Positions 16,337 through 25,483 are shown, counted from the stretch's first letter. The stretch: 64,000 bases of DNA from Maritimibacter harenae (GCF_009882975.1 NZ_WTUX01000019.1:301222-365221); one strand, 5' to 3'. Made by a program: numbers and translations. The notes: a model not told the origin generated them from the letters alone.

Positions 16337-18028
16337 ATGGCCCGCATGTTCAGGGACCGTCACGCAGATATTCTGAAGCGCCACCCCGTGTGGCGGCCGC
16401 GGATGCTGCACGAGATCCTCGACGAGACGGCGGCCGAGTCACCCGACCGCCCGTTCATCATCACCGATGCGGTCACCTACACTTACGCGGATGTCGCCGA
16501 GCGCTCCAAGCAAGCGGCCGGAGGACTGGCCGCGCTCGGCGTGGCGCAGGGCGATCACGTCGCGCTGCTCATGGCGAACCATCCCGATTTCGTCTGGATC
16601 AAGTATGCCATCTCGCGCTTGGGCGCGGTCTGCGTGCCGGTGAACTTTCTCAACCGGCGCGATGAGCTTGCCTACGTGCTCGCGCAGTCGGACGCGAAGG
16701 TGCTGATCACAATGGATCGGTTTCGCGACCTCGATTACCTCGGCATGCTTGACGACATTGCGCCCGGCTGGGAAAGCGCCGGCGGCGGCGACGCGCTGCC
16801 ACGGTTGTCGCATGTCGTCGTGCGCCCCGACGCCGGCGCGGTCCGCGACGGTGTCCGGACACTCGCCGATGTCTACGGCGACGCGCCGGCCTCCGTGAAC
16901 TCCGACGCCGAACTCGTCTCCGACATCATCTACACGTCCGGGACGACCGGGCAGCCCAAGGGCGTGATGATGACGCACGACATGCTGGCGCGGGCCTCGT
17001 TCACCAGTGCGCTGACGCGTGGCTTCGATGATGGCTGGCGCGTGACCTTCTCGCTGCCGATGTATCACGTCTACGGCTACGTCGAAGGCATGCTCACCGC
17101 CCCCTGGGTCGGCGGCGCGATCATTCCGCAGACCGCGTTCGACCCGGCCGAGACCGTTCGCGCCATCGTCGAGCACAAGGCGCACGACGTGCTACTGGTC
17201 CCGACGATGACGCTCGCGATCCTCGAGCATCTGAAAGCCAGCCCGACCGAGATGCCCGACCTGGTGGCGGTCATCAGCTCCGGGCAGCGCTCGCCAAAGG
17301 GGATCTGGGACGAGATCCGCGCCCGTTTCGGCGATGTCGAGCTGACCACTGGCTACGGGATGAGCGAAGTCACGGCAACGATGGCGCTGACACGCGTCGG
17401 CGACCCTGACGATAAGTTGCGGGAGACGAACGGACGCATGCGCGACGCGGGACCGGCGGGAAGCGAGGACCTGCGCGGCAAGTTGGTCCTCTACCGCGTT
17501 GTCGATCCGCAAACGGGCACTGTTCTACCCGATGGCGAGACCGGCGAACTCCAGGCTCGCGGCTTGTGCGTGACCCAAGGCTACTACAACAAGCCCAAAG
17601 AGACCGAAGAACTCTATACCGCGGATGGCTGGATCCATACCGGAGACCTCGGGCACCTTGTCGAAGACGATTATCTCGTGCTCGATGGCCGGCTCAAGGA
17701 GAGTTACCGGTGCGGCGGCGAACAGGTGATGCCGACCGAGATCGAGGACGTGCTGACCGCGCATCCGGATGTGATGCAGGCCCATGTCGTCCCGGTGCCC
17801 GATGCACGCATGGGTGAGGTCGGCGTGGCCTACATCGTCGCGCGAAACGGCGCCGCGGTCACCGAGGACGAATTGGTCGAACGCTGCAAGAATTCGCTCG
17901 CCCGGTTCAAGGTGCCCAAGCATGTTCTGTTCATTCACCAGGCGGACCTCCCGGTGACGCCCTCGGGGCGGGCCCGCAAGTTCCTGCTATCCGACCGCGC
18001 AATCCGCGAACTGGAGATCGACGCATGA
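16337..18028 (+). CDS. AMP-dependent acyl-CoA synthetase/ligase
   Basis: A 563-residue ANL-superfamily enzyme that activates a carboxylic acid to its CoA thioester through an acyl-adenylate. The P-loop-like motif YTSGTTGQPKGVMM lies near residues 201-214, the A5 motif TGYGMSE near 340, and the TGD motif (HTGDLGHL) near 435. The C-terminal PSGRARKF carries the catalytic lysine. GGAGGACTCC precedes the ATG. It heads the rightward operon of SDR, two MaoC-like proteins, TetR and TRAP transporter, and its stop overlaps the SDR start by 4 bp. The acid is unknown; the transporter and context suggest an imported organic acid or a ring-opened ketone product. Confidence 0.93.
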   Translation: MARMFRDRHADILKRHPVWRPRMLHEILDETAAESPDRPFIITDAVTYTYADVAERSKQAAGGLAALGVAQGDHVALLMANHPDFVWIKYAISRLGAVCVPVNFLNRRDELAYVLAQSDAKVLITMDRFRDLDYLGMLDDIAPGWESAGGGDALPRLSHVVVRPDAGAVRDGVRTLADVYGDAPASVNSDAELVSDIIYTSGTTGQPKGVMMTHDMLARASFTSALTRGFDDGWRVTFSLPMYHVYGYVEGMLTAPWVGGAIIPQTAFDPAETVRAIVEHKAHDVLLVPTMTLAILEHLKASPTEMPDLVAVISSGQRSPKGIWDEIRARFGDVELTTGYGMSEVTATMALTRVGDPDDKLRETNGRMRDAGPAGSEDLRGKLVLYRVVDPQTGTVLPDGETGELQARGLCVTQGYYNKPKETEELYTADGWIHTGDLGHLVEDDYLVLDGRLKESYRCGGEQVMPTEIEDVLTAHPDVMQAHVVPVPDARMGEVGVAYIVARNGAAVTEDELVERCKNSLARFKVPKHVLFIHQADLPVTPSGRARKFLLSDRAIRELEIDA

Positions 18029-18774
18029 GCCGGATCGCCCTCGTTACAGGCGCGGCCCGCGGGATCGGCGCGACGACTGCCCTTCGACTGGCCGATGACG
18101 GCAACGACATCGCGGTCCTCGACCTGACGGTCGAGGCCTGTGAACAGACTGTCGCAGATGTCGAGGCCCGCGGTCGCAAGGCGGTCGCCGTCGCGGCCGA
18201 CGTGTCGAACCCTGAAGCGGCAGCGCGCGCTGTTGCCGAGGTCACCGACCGACTTGGGACACCCACCGTGCTCGTGAACAACGCCGGCCTGCTGCGCGAG
18301 GGAACGCTGCGAAAGACTTCGTCCGAGACGTGGAACTCGGTCCTCGATGTAAACCTCGCGGGCGCGTTCAACATGGCCCAGGCGGTGCAGATGGGCATGC
18401 GCGCCGAGCGTCACGGCCGTATCGTGAACATCACCAGCACTGGGGCACTCGGCGCAACCGGACTCTCGGCCTACAGCGCTGCTAAGTCCGGGCTGCACGG
18501 CCTGACCAAGTCGCTGGCGATCGAGTTGGGCCGATTCGGGATTACCGTGAACGCGGTCGCACCCGGCCTGACCCTGACTACCATGATCGACGAAATGTCA
18601 GGCCGCACCGGCGAAGGCGTGGACGCCATGACGCAGGACGCTCTGAAGAGCATCCCCGTCGGTCGCCTCGGAACGCCGGACGACATCGCCCACGCGATCT
18701 CCTTTTTCACCGACCCGCGCTCGGATTTCGTGTCGGGCCAGATCCTCTACGTCACCGGGGGGCCGAAATGCTGA
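18025..18774 (+). CDS. Short-chain dehydrogenase/reductase
   Basis: A 249-residue classical SDR with the NAD(P) motif TGAARGIG (residues ~8-15), NNAG near residue 90, the catalytic Ser in NITSTGALG and the YSAAK catalytic pair near residues 151-155. Within this operon it is likely a 3-hydroxyacyl-CoA or alcohol dehydrogenase of the same catabolic route. It is coupled by a 4-bp overlap to the acyl-CoA ligase and by a 7-bp overlap to the next gene. Substrate is not defined. Confidence 0.93.
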   Translation: MSRIALVTGAARGIGATTALRLADDGNDIAVLDLTVEACEQTVADVEARGRKAVAVAADVSNPEAAARAVAEVTDRLGTPTVLVNNAGLLREGTLRKTSSETWNSVLDVNLAGAFNMAQAVQMGMRAERHGRIVNITSTGALGATGLSAYSAAKSGLHGLTKSLAIELGRFGITVNAVAPGLTLTTMIDEMSGRTGEGVDAMTQDALKSIPVGRLGTPDDIAHAISFFTDPRSDFVSGQILYVTGGPKC

Positions 18775-19235
18775 AACGAATGGACAACCAGATGAACGAC
18801 CAGATGACGGCCGAAGAGGCCTACCGCATCACGCCGGATACGCCCGTCGGCTTCGAGCTGATCGGTGTGAAGAAGAAAGCGGCGATCCAGCTGATGGGGT
18901 CGCGCCTCTGGGGGCGGTTCAACCCGAACCACTGGGACCCAGTCTATGCCGACGAAACCGGTCTCGATGCGCCGATCCAGACCGGCGAGATGAGCTCGGC
19001 CTACATCGCCGAGATGTGCGTCAACTACCTGGGCGCCGCGATGTTCAAGGGCGCGCGGTTCAACTGCAAATACGTGGCCTCGATCCTCGCCAACGAGATC
19101 ATCGAGACGGGCGGGCGCGTGACCGCGAAGGAGCCAGATGGCGATGGCTATCGGTTCACGCTCGAGGTCTGGGCCAAAAACGACGCTGGCCAGCTCAAGT
19201 CCATCGGATCCGTCGAAGCCACAGTGGGCGCCTGA
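18768..19235 (+). CDS. MaoC-like / hotdog-fold protein, first subunit
   Basis: A 155-residue hotdog-fold protein. The segment RFNPNHWDPVYADET near residues 44-58 aligns with the hydratase motif of MaoC proteins (NPxH). The Asp that normally precedes it is not clear here. Together with the next gene it probably forms a two-subunit enoyl-CoA hydratase or thioesterase, as in other split MaoC pairs. Several in-frame ATGs lie within the first 15 codons; the first overlaps the SDR stop. A role in hydrating an enoyl-CoA of this pathway is inferred. Confidence 0.8.
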   Translation: MLKRMDNQMNDQMTAEEAYRITPDTPVGFELIGVKKKAAIQLMGSRLWGRFNPNHWDPVYADETGLDAPIQTGEMSSAYIAEMCVNYLGAAMFKGARFNCKYVASILANEIIETGGRVTAKEPDGDGYRFTLEVWAKNDAGQLKSIGSVEATVGA

Positions 19236-19245
19236 GGAGAGTGAA

Positions 19246-19779
19246 ATGAACAAGTCCATCGCCACCGACAGCCTTCGTCCGATGACCGAGGTCCAGGTTC
19301 GTCAGACCCGGGAATTCATCGAAAGCCTGAAGGAAGACTGCCAGACCTATTGGGACATGGTGGAGGTGGGCGACGTGCTGTCGCGCGACCTCACCATCAC
19401 GCCGGAGCTGGTCATCCTCTACGCCGATGCGGTCGAAGATTACACGCCCTGGTATGAGGGCTGGAAGATGAACACGTGGCGCATCGAGGGTGAAAGCCCC
19501 TTCGGCGGCGCGATCGTGCCGCCGATGATGGTCAGCCACTTCGTGCTGTCCGTGCAATTCGACCACACCAAGCCCTTCGCCATCGGCTCGGTCCACACCA
19601 TGCACGAGACCGAATTGCACGAACCCATCCCGGTCGGCGCGACCGTTACCATCTCGGCCAAGGCCGTGGACAAATACGAAAAGCGTGGGCGCCGCTACGT
19701 GCGGCACGAAGTAACCGTGACCGATGTGAATAGCGGTCTGCTCTACATGCGCGAACTAAGGGACATCATGTCGCTATGA
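19246..19779 (+). CDS. MaoC-like / hotdog-fold protein, second subunit
   Basis: A 177-residue hotdog-fold protein with GAGGAGAGTGAA before its ATG. The helix LVILYADAVEDYTPWYEGW and the following FGGAIVPPMMVSHF are characteristic of MaoC/FAS-hydratase-like subunits. The canonical hydratase motif is weak, which fits a non-catalytic or half-site subunit that pairs with the preceding 155-residue protein. It overlaps the TetR gene by 4 bp. Confidence 0.8.
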   Translation: MNKSIATDSLRPMTEVQVRQTREFIESLKEDCQTYWDMVEVGDVLSRDLTITPELVILYADAVEDYTPWYEGWKMNTWRIEGESPFGGAIVPPMMVSHFVLSVQFDHTKPFAIGSVHTMHETELHEPIPVGATVTISAKAVDKYEKRGRRYVRHEVTVTDVNSGLLYMRELRDIMSL

Positions 19780-20498
19780 CCTCGAAACATGTGGATAACG
19801 CGAACCGGGCCGCGCTTTCGCGGGCAAAGGCTAACGGGCATAACGGCGAGGCCATTTCCTCAAAGGAGCCCGTTGCCGTGCCCCAAGAAAGACCTTTGAA
19901 ATTCCGCGATGAAGTCGCCCAGCTAAAACGTGATCGCATCGTCGATACGGCCGCCGACTTGTTCTACGAGCACGGATACGCCAACACGACCCTCGATGCG
20001 GTTGCCGAGCAGATGGGTTTCTCCAAGGCCTTCATATACTCTAACTTCTCATCGAAGCCCGAACTGCTGGTCGAGATCTGCATCCGCGGCGTTGCCCACG
20101 TGCATGAGGCTGTCGAGGGGGCACTGAACCTGCGCCTCGATACCCGCACCACGCTTGCTCTGGTGGTGGAGCGCTACGTTTCTTCGGTGCTCAAATACCA
20201 GAAATACATCGCCGTCTACACGCGCGAGGAGAAGAGCCTGCCCGTCGACGAGGCGATCCGCGCGAACGAAAAGCGCCGCCAATTCTTCTCCATGATCGCC
20301 GATTTCATCGAAAGGGGCCGCGACGAAGGGGTCTTCAAGAGCGACGACCCGCTTCTCAGCGCCCTCACTCTTGGCGGCTCAGTGACCTGGATGGCCTTCT
20401 GGTATCGCGAAGGCGGTCGCCTTCAGCCCCATGAAATCGCCTCGAACATCACACGCTCGACGATGCTGATGCTCGGCGCGGCGGACGCCGACAAATAG
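19776..20498 (+). CDS. TetR-family transcriptional regulator
   Basis: A 240-residue repressor. A ~45-residue polar N-terminal extension precedes the TetR helix-turn-helix (RDRIVDTAADLFYEHGYANT then AVAEQMGFSKAFIYSNFSSK, residues ~50-95). The rest is the ligand-binding and dimerisation domain. It lies inside the operon, between the MaoC-like genes and the TRAP transporter, rather than divergent from it. It is likely to repress the divergent region at 15948-16336 until a pathway intermediate, perhaps an acyl-CoA, binds. The ligand is unknown. Confidence 0.92.
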   Translation: MTSKHVDNANRAALSRAKANGHNGEAISSKEPVAVPQERPLKFRDEVAQLKRDRIVDTAADLFYEHGYANTTLDAVAEQMGFSKAFIYSNFSSKPELLVEICIRGVAHVHEAVEGALNLRLDTRTTLALVVERYVSSVLKYQKYIAVYTREEKSLPVDEAIRANEKRRQFFSMIADFIERGRDEGVFKSDDPLLSALTLGGSVTWMAFWYREGGRLQPHEIASNITRSTMLMLGAADADK

Positions 20499-20506
20499 GA
20501 AAGCCA

Positions 20507-21028
20507 ATGGAGATGCCGAAGATCGCACGACACGCGGGGACCTTGGCCGGACTTGTGCCGGGGGTTCTGCTGCTCGCGACCGCGCTTCTCACGCTCGCGG
20601 ATGTCGTCGGACGCAATCTCCTGAACGCGCCCGTTCCAGGCGCGACGGAGCTCACGGAACTGGCGCTCGTCGCAATCACCTTTCTGCTCTACCCACGCGT
20701 GGCGTGGCGCGACACGCACATTTCCGTCGACCTGCTCGACGGTATCATGGGGCCGCGCGCCAAGTGGCTGCAACAGCTCCTGGCCGCCCTGATCGGTGTC
20801 GCTGCTTTCGGCGTGCTTGCCTGGCGCCTCTGGCTGCTCGGTGACCGCATTACCGGATACGGCGACGTCACACCCTACCTGCGGATACCGCTGGGCCCGG
20901 TCTACTACGGCATGTCCATTCTCTCCGGCGTCACTGCGATCGCATATGCCCTGCGCGTCGCCCTCATCGTCGTTATGCCACGTCGTCTGGGCGAGCTAAC
21001 GTCCACACCTTCCAAGGGGATCGAATAA
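20507..21028 (+). CDS. TRAP transporter small permease (DctQ type)
   Basis: A 173-residue membrane protein with four predicted helices, including LVPGVLLLATALLTLADVVG, and the conserved region AWRDTHISVDLL near residues 66-77 typical of DctQ subunits. It joins the large permease into the sodium-driven TRAP importer. Its TAA stop overlaps the ATG of the large permease by one base. Confidence 0.9.
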   Translation: MEMPKIARHAGTLAGLVPGVLLLATALLTLADVVGRNLLNAPVPGATELTELALVAITFLLYPRVAWRDTHISVDLLDGIMGPRAKWLQQLLAALIGVAAFGVLAWRLWLLGDRITGYGDVTPYLRIPLGPVYYGMSILSGVTAIAYALRVALIVVMPRRLGELTSTPSKGIE

Positions 21029-22317
21029 TGTTGAGCGCGACCCTCGGTTTCCTGGCGGCTTTCGCGCTGATCTTCTTGCGGGTGCCCATTGCCCTATCCC
21101 TCGGGCTGGCCGGTGCGGTCGGTTACGCCATGCTCGTAGGCGTTAAGCCGGCCCTCTCGATGATCGGTATGTCCGCCGTCAGCTCGACCCTGAGCTACAA
21201 TCTTGCCGTCATCCCGCTGTTCATATTGATGGGCAACCTGATCGCCGGCGCAGGCATCGCGAAGGAGCTATATCGCACCGCCCAGGCCTATGTTGGCCAC
21301 CTCAAGGGAGGACTCGGCGTCGCCACCATTCTGTCCTGCGGTGGGTTCGCCGCCGTATGCGGCTCGTCCGTCGCCACAGCCGTCACGATGGGCAAAGTGG
21401 CAATCCCGTCAATGCGCGAATTCGGCTATTCCGACCGGCTCGCGACCGCGACGGTCGCCGCGGGCGGCACGCTGGGCATCCTGATCCCGCCATCTATCAT
21501 CATGGTGGTATACGGCATCACCACTGAAACCAGTATCGGCGAACTCTTCGCTGCCGGCGTCATCCCCGGCCTCGTGGGAATCGTCGGCTACAGTCTCGCG
21601 GTGCGCTACACCCTGTATCGCCGCCCCGACGCGGCCCCGGACGTTGAGCGCGCCAGCCGGGCGGAGCGCCGCGCCACGCTGCGCAAGACGTGGTCAGTGG
21701 CGGTTCTGTTTGCCGTCGTGCTGGGCGGCATCTATGCGGGCCTCTTCACGGCGACGGAAGCCGCCGGGATCGGGGCGTCGGGCGCGCTCGTCTTCGCGAT
21801 CATCCGGCGGATGCCATGGCGCGAGTTCCTGCGCATCCTCGTCGAGTCAGCCGAAACCACCGCGGTGCTCTTCGCTCTGATCATCGGCGCAAAAGTGTTC
21901 GCGGAATTCGTCAACTATTCCGGTGCGCATCACGGCGTCCTGTCCTTTGTGCAGGACAGCGGCTTCAGCCCCGCGATGGTCATGCTGGTAATCTGCCTGA
22001 TCTACATCCTTCTGGGGTGCCTGCTCGACAGCCTCGCGATGATGCTGCTCACGCTACCGATGTTCTTTCCGATCGTCGTCGGCCTTGGCTACGACCCAGT
22101 CTGGTTCGGCGTAATGGTGGTCATGTTGGTCGAACTTGGGCTGATCACGCCGCCGATCGGCATCAATCTCTTCATCCTGAAATCCGTGGTTCCCGAAGTG
22201 CCTCTGGGAACCATCATCCGCGGCATCCTGCCCTTCGTCCTGGCGGACCTGGGGCGGCTGCTGCTGATCGGACTCGTGCCGACGCTCGCTCTGGCGCTGC
22301 CACGACTTTTCTTCTGA
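21028..22317 (+). CDS. TRAP transporter large permease (DctM type)
   Basis: A 429-residue protein with about twelve hydrophobic segments and the DctM features GGFAAVCGSSVATAVTMG near residues 108-125 and GTLGILIPPSIIMVVYG near 148-164. It carries the transport pathway of the TRAP system. The typical family length and the direct contact with dctQ-like and dctP-like genes make the identification firm. The solute is likely an organic acid. Confidence 0.95.
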   Translation: MLSATLGFLAAFALIFLRVPIALSLGLAGAVGYAMLVGVKPALSMIGMSAVSSTLSYNLAVIPLFILMGNLIAGAGIAKELYRTAQAYVGHLKGGLGVATILSCGGFAAVCGSSVATAVTMGKVAIPSMREFGYSDRLATATVAAGGTLGILIPPSIIMVVYGITTETSIGELFAAGVIPGLVGIVGYSLAVRYTLYRRPDAAPDVERASRAERRATLRKTWSVAVLFAVVLGGIYAGLFTATEAAGIGASGALVFAIIRRMPWREFLRILVESAETTAVLFALIIGAKVFAEFVNYSGAHHGVLSFVQDSGFSPAMVMLVICLIYILLGCLLDSLAMMLLTLPMFFPIVVGLGYDPVWFGVMVVMLVELGLITPPIGINLFILKSVVPEVPLGTIIRGILPFVLADLGRLLLIGLVPTLALALPRLFF

Positions 22318-22373
22318 GGCATTAGCAATTTTTTCGCTCGGGCGGGAGGCCCGGGCTCTTCAGGGAGGACCAA

Positions 22374-23405
22374 ATGAAGACTTTCGCTTTGACGACCACA
22401 ACCACCGCCATGCTCTTGGCCGGTGCCACAATGGCCACCGCGCAGGAAACGACGCTGACCTATTCGTCGTGGTTCCCGCCAAGCCACTCGCTCAACACGG
22501 CACTGGGTGAATGGATCGACAACGTCGAGGAGGCGACTGACGGGCGCGTGACCGTGGAATACTTGCCGGCGACGGTCGGTGCCGTGCGTGACCAATTCGA
22601 CGTTGCCGTCGACGGCTTGGCCGACATCGTGCTGATCCTGCCGGGTTACACCCCGGGCCGGTTCCCGATCATGGAAATGGGCGAGCTGCCCCTCCTGGTC
22701 CCGACCGACCAGGCGACCGTCGCCCCGGTGTTCAACCGCGTTTACGACGAACAGCTCGCGCAATACGAGCCGTTTAAGGGCACCCATGTGCTGACCGTCT
22801 TCGCGTCGGCGCCGACGAGTGTCACCACGACCGAAGGCAACGCGGTCACTTCAATGGAGGATTTCGAGGGACTGAAACTCCGTGCCCCGTCGACCACCGC
22901 CAGCGCCGTGATTGACGCCGTCGGTGCCGTCGCCGTGCAGAAGCCGGTTACGGAAATCTACGAACTCGCCTCCACCGGCGTTGTGGACGGGACGTTCTTC
23001 TCGCTCGGGCCCATCATTTCCTGGAAGACGCAGGACATCTTCAAGGAGATTACGATGATGCCCGGCGGCATGGGGCAATCGGTGATCGCGCTCCTGATGA
23101 ACCAGGACCGGTGGGACTCCCTCTCGGCCGAAGACCAGGAGGCCATCGCGAGCGTGTCGGGGCCTGAACTGGCCGGCATCATCGGGCGCGTCTGGCAGGA
23201 AGACGAAGACAACGCCGAGGCTCAGCTCGAGGAGATCGGCGGCTTCACCTACCACGAAGTCTCGGACGAGTTCTTCAACAACTTCGCCGATGCCATAGCG
23301 CCGGTCGAGGCCGACTGGATCGCGCGTGCGAAAGAAGCCGGCGTCGAAGATCCGCAGGCCTTGCTCGATGCGTTCCGCGCGGAATTGTCCGCGGCAAACG
23401 ACTGA
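22374..23405 (+). CDS. TRAP transporter substrate-binding protein (DctP type)
   Basis: A 343-residue periplasmic binding protein with a signal peptide cleaved after MATAQ near residue 24. It has the DctP-family segments YSSWFPPSHSLNTALGEWID near residues 31-50 and LKLRAPSTTASAVIDAVGA near 165-183; the arginine in the latter is where the family binds a carboxylate. GGAGGACC precedes the ATG. It is the last gene of the operon and is followed by a hairpin terminator. The ligand is probably the carboxylate used by the CoA ligase; inference. Confidence 0.95.
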   Translation: MKTFALTTTTTAMLLAGATMATAQETTLTYSSWFPPSHSLNTALGEWIDNVEEATDGRVTVEYLPATVGAVRDQFDVAVDGLADIVLILPGYTPGRFPIMEMGELPLLVPTDQATVAPVFNRVYDEQLAQYEPFKGTHVLTVFASAPTSVTTTEGNAVTSMEDFEGLKLRAPSTTASAVIDAVGAVAVQKPVTEIYELASTGVVDGTFFSLGPIISWKTQDIFKEITMMPGGMGQSVIALLMNQDRWDSLSAEDQEAIASVSGPELAGIIGRVWQEDEDNAEAQLEEIGGFTYHEVSDEFFNNFADAIAPVEADWIARAKEAGVEDPQALLDAFRAELSAAND

Positions 23406-23433
23406 TCACGCGCAACGCCACCACTCAAAAACC

Positions 23434-23464
23434 GCACCCGTGCGCTCGTCGCGCGGGTGCTTTG
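23434..23464. terminator. Hairpin between convergent TRAP and esterase genes
   Basis: GCACCC (23434-23439) pairs with GGGTGC (23455-23460), and GCGC pairs with GCGC inside. TTT follows at 23461-23463. It lies between two convergent stops (23405 and 23468) and could serve the plus-strand operon. Confidence 0.5.
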
Positions 23465-23467
23465 CAT

Positions 23468-24388
23468 TCAGCTCGCCGACAAGCTGTCACGCAGGCGTTC
23501 GGCGGCCAGCGCGAGGGTTGCCTCGATCGCGGGTGTTTCCACGCCGAGTGACAGAAAACCGTGCAGCATCCCCGCGTGATCCCTGCTCTCGACATCGACT
23601 CCCAGTGACCGAAGCCGGTCGGCGAAGACCCGACCTTCATCGCGAAGCACATCGCATCCGGCGGTCTGTAGCGTGACAGGGGGGAATGAAGCGGCAGTCG
23701 CATCATCGATCCCCCGCAGCTCAATGGTCCGGTCGGCACCAAGGTAGCAGTCCCAGAACCAGCGCATGCCCTCGTGTGTCAGCATCGCACCCTCCGCGAA
23801 TTCGGCGTGGCTGGCTGTGTCACAGGCCGGGTCGAGCGCGGGATAGAAAAGCGCGAGATGTTTCGGCCGATGGCCGGCTTCAAGAGCACGCACCATGGTC
23901 TCCGTGACGATCTGTCCCCCGGCACTGTCCCCGGCCAGGGCAACCCGTCCCGGGTCCACGCCATACGCTTCAGGCCGGGCCATGATGTCAGCCAAGACCG
24001 CCCAGACGTCGTCTGGCGCAGCCGGATAGTGGTGTTCGGGAGCGAGCCGATAGGCCACACTGATTACTGCTGCACCGGTGCGGTCAGCAAGTTCGCGACA
24101 CAGCGGGTCGTGCGTATCGAGACTGCCCCAGACCCAACCACCACCATGTGCGAAAAGGATAAGGGGCAGCACGTCCGCATTGGTCGGCCGGTAGTGTCGA
24201 ACCACGATCTCCCGGTCTGGCAACCGAACCGAGCGCTCGTCGATGCGCGCCATCTCCGGCGCGTCCGGCAGCGCCATGGCCCCATCCGCAGCGCGACGGA
24301 CCTTGTCCATCGGCACCGCGGCAGGCGGCGGACGCACGGCGTTGCGCGGATCGGCAAGAAGGTCGGCGAAGCAAGGATCGATGGGCAA
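23468..24388 (-). CDS. Alpha/beta hydrolase, hormone-sensitive-lipase family esterase
   Basis: A 306-residue cytoplasmic esterase. The oxyanion-hole motif HGGGWVWGS lies near residues 80-88 and the nucleophile elbow GDSAGG near 153-158. The Asp and His of the triad are expected near FADRL and MLHG close to the C-terminus. HSL-family enzymes hydrolyse short-chain esters and lactones. Next to a Baeyer-Villiger monooxygenase block it could cleave the ester product. It is convergent with the TRAP operon and has its own promoter. Confidence 0.92.
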   Translation of the reverse strand: MPIDPCFADLLADPRNAVRPPPAAVPMDKVRRAADGAMALPDAPEMARIDERSVRLPDREIVVRHYRPTNADVLPLILFAHGGGWVWGSLDTHDPLCRELADRTGAAVISVAYRLAPEHHYPAAPDDVWAVLADIMARPEAYGVDPGRVALAGDSAGGQIVTETMVRALEAGHRPKHLALFYPALDPACDTASHAEFAEGAMLTHEGMRWFWDCYLGADRTIELRGIDDATAASFPPVTLQTAGCDVLRDEGRVFADRLRSLGVDVESRDHAGMLHGFLSLGVETPAIEATLALAAERLRDSLSAS

Positions 24389-24757
24389 AAGACATCTCCA
24401 ACAAGACCATTCGTCATACCAGTCATGTAGGGTCTCACAGGTCCCGTCAACGTGGCCAACGCGGATACGAGTTGGCGCAATATGCAGTGCTATCTCGCCT
24501 TTATAGCCCAGGTCTCAAGACAGACTTCCACCGTCGCTCGCACACCTTTTCTTCAAATGGGCAAAGCGCACCACCGCGACCCTCTCATTTCACTCAATAA
24601 CGCTGTTGGCGCGAAGACCACCCCCGTCGTTCGGTCGAAATGGTCCACCCTGCGCCTGCATGGTAACAGTTATCCACTATGTAAAGTCAGCTGGCGGCCC
24701 TGAGCAGTCATTCATCACCACCTCCAGTTCCGCATCTCAGCGCCACCGAAGCGGCCA
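24389..24757. other. Gene-free stretch at the left edge of the candidate defence island
   Basis: 369 bases with no supported gene. Composition is mixed and looks decayed. The phrase GAGCAGTCATTCATC near 24702 resembles GAAGCAGTCATCCTC near 25364, so parts may be remnants of a dispersed intergenic repeat. It holds the promoter of the esterase. No attachment-site copy of the tRNA-Gln 3' end was recognised. Confidence 0.4.
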
Positions 24758-25276
24758 TTACTCGTAATCGCCGAAGGTTGGTGTCACCGTTTCTATGAGA
24801 TATCTCTTCCTGAATTCGCGGAGCACCATTTCGAGTGTCGCCTCAAAAACGCTCTGGTCAAACATCATCGTCTTCTTAGCTTCATGAAGGTAGCGCCAGT
24901 CAATAAATGCATCCTTGTGCTGGGTAAGAATGTCACGAATACCGTAGTCGTCGAAGAAGGGGCTGGCGTGAGGTGGGTTCACAGATCGCCTAAACTCCTG
25001 ATCAAGCTTCTGCTGGCTTTCGGGCAGCAAGGCTTCGAACAGCTTTATTAGGTCATGAGACTTCAGTGCATCTGGATTGTCGTGATCGAAAACAAACCAC
25101 GCTTTGAGCGCCAATTCCATGGAAAGAGCCAGTAGCATAGGCTCCACGCCGATATGTTCGCGGTCTGCCCAGTCTTCAATCTCCCCAAGGCGTTGATCTG
25201 GAAAGCTCCTTGTCTTCCGTAGAATCGCCATGGCGGCATCGCCGATTCGAATAGCGGTCGATAACCGAGCGCTCAC
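24758..25276 (-). CDS. HEPN-like domain protein
   Basis: A 172-residue helical protein starting at a GTG with AAGGA six bases upstream. Residues ~45-80 (LALSMELALKAWFVFDHDNP then KSHDLIKLFEALLP) match the first helices of HEPN proteins, and FIDWRYLHEAKK near residue 123 is the usual C-terminal helix. The catalytic Rx4-6H of HEPN ribonucleases is not present; only R-Y-L-H is seen. It may therefore bind nucleotides or a partner rather than cut RNA. It is the last of three same-strand genes with the nuclease-TPR and reverse-transcriptase genes, separated by 207 bases. A defence role is inferred from this context. Confidence 0.6.
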   Translation of the reverse strand: MSARLSTAIRIGDAAMAILRKTRSFPDQRLGEIEDWADREHIGVEPMLLALSMELALKAWFVFDHDNPDALKSHDLIKLFEALLPESQQKLDQEFRRSVNPPHASPFFDDYGIRDILTQHKDAFIDWRYLHEAKKTMMFDQSVFEATLEMVLREFRKRYLIETVTPTFGDYE

Positions 25277-25301
25277 ACCTTGTCCTTTTACTTGCCTACA
25301 C

Positions 25302-25345
25302 GCAGATTGGCGGCCAAGCGTTTGTCATGCAAGGTGCCAATCTGC
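25302..25345. repeat. 10-bp inverted repeat upstream of the HEPN-like gene
   Basis: GCAGATTGGC (25302-25311) and GCCAATCTGC (25336-25345) are perfect inverse copies separated by 24 bases. They lie just upstream of the GTG start of the HEPN-like gene. This could be an operator, or a hairpin at the end of the preceding transcript. Confidence 0.6.
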
Positions 25346-25483
25346 AAGGGTCCTTGACGGCCCGAAGCAGTCATCCTCCGTCCCTTCATTTTCTGCGACG
25401 CGGCCATGGAAAGCGGACCCTCGTGTCGTTTCGAGGCAACGAAAGCAAAAACGTCAATCGCCGCCATGAACCATAAGATCAAT

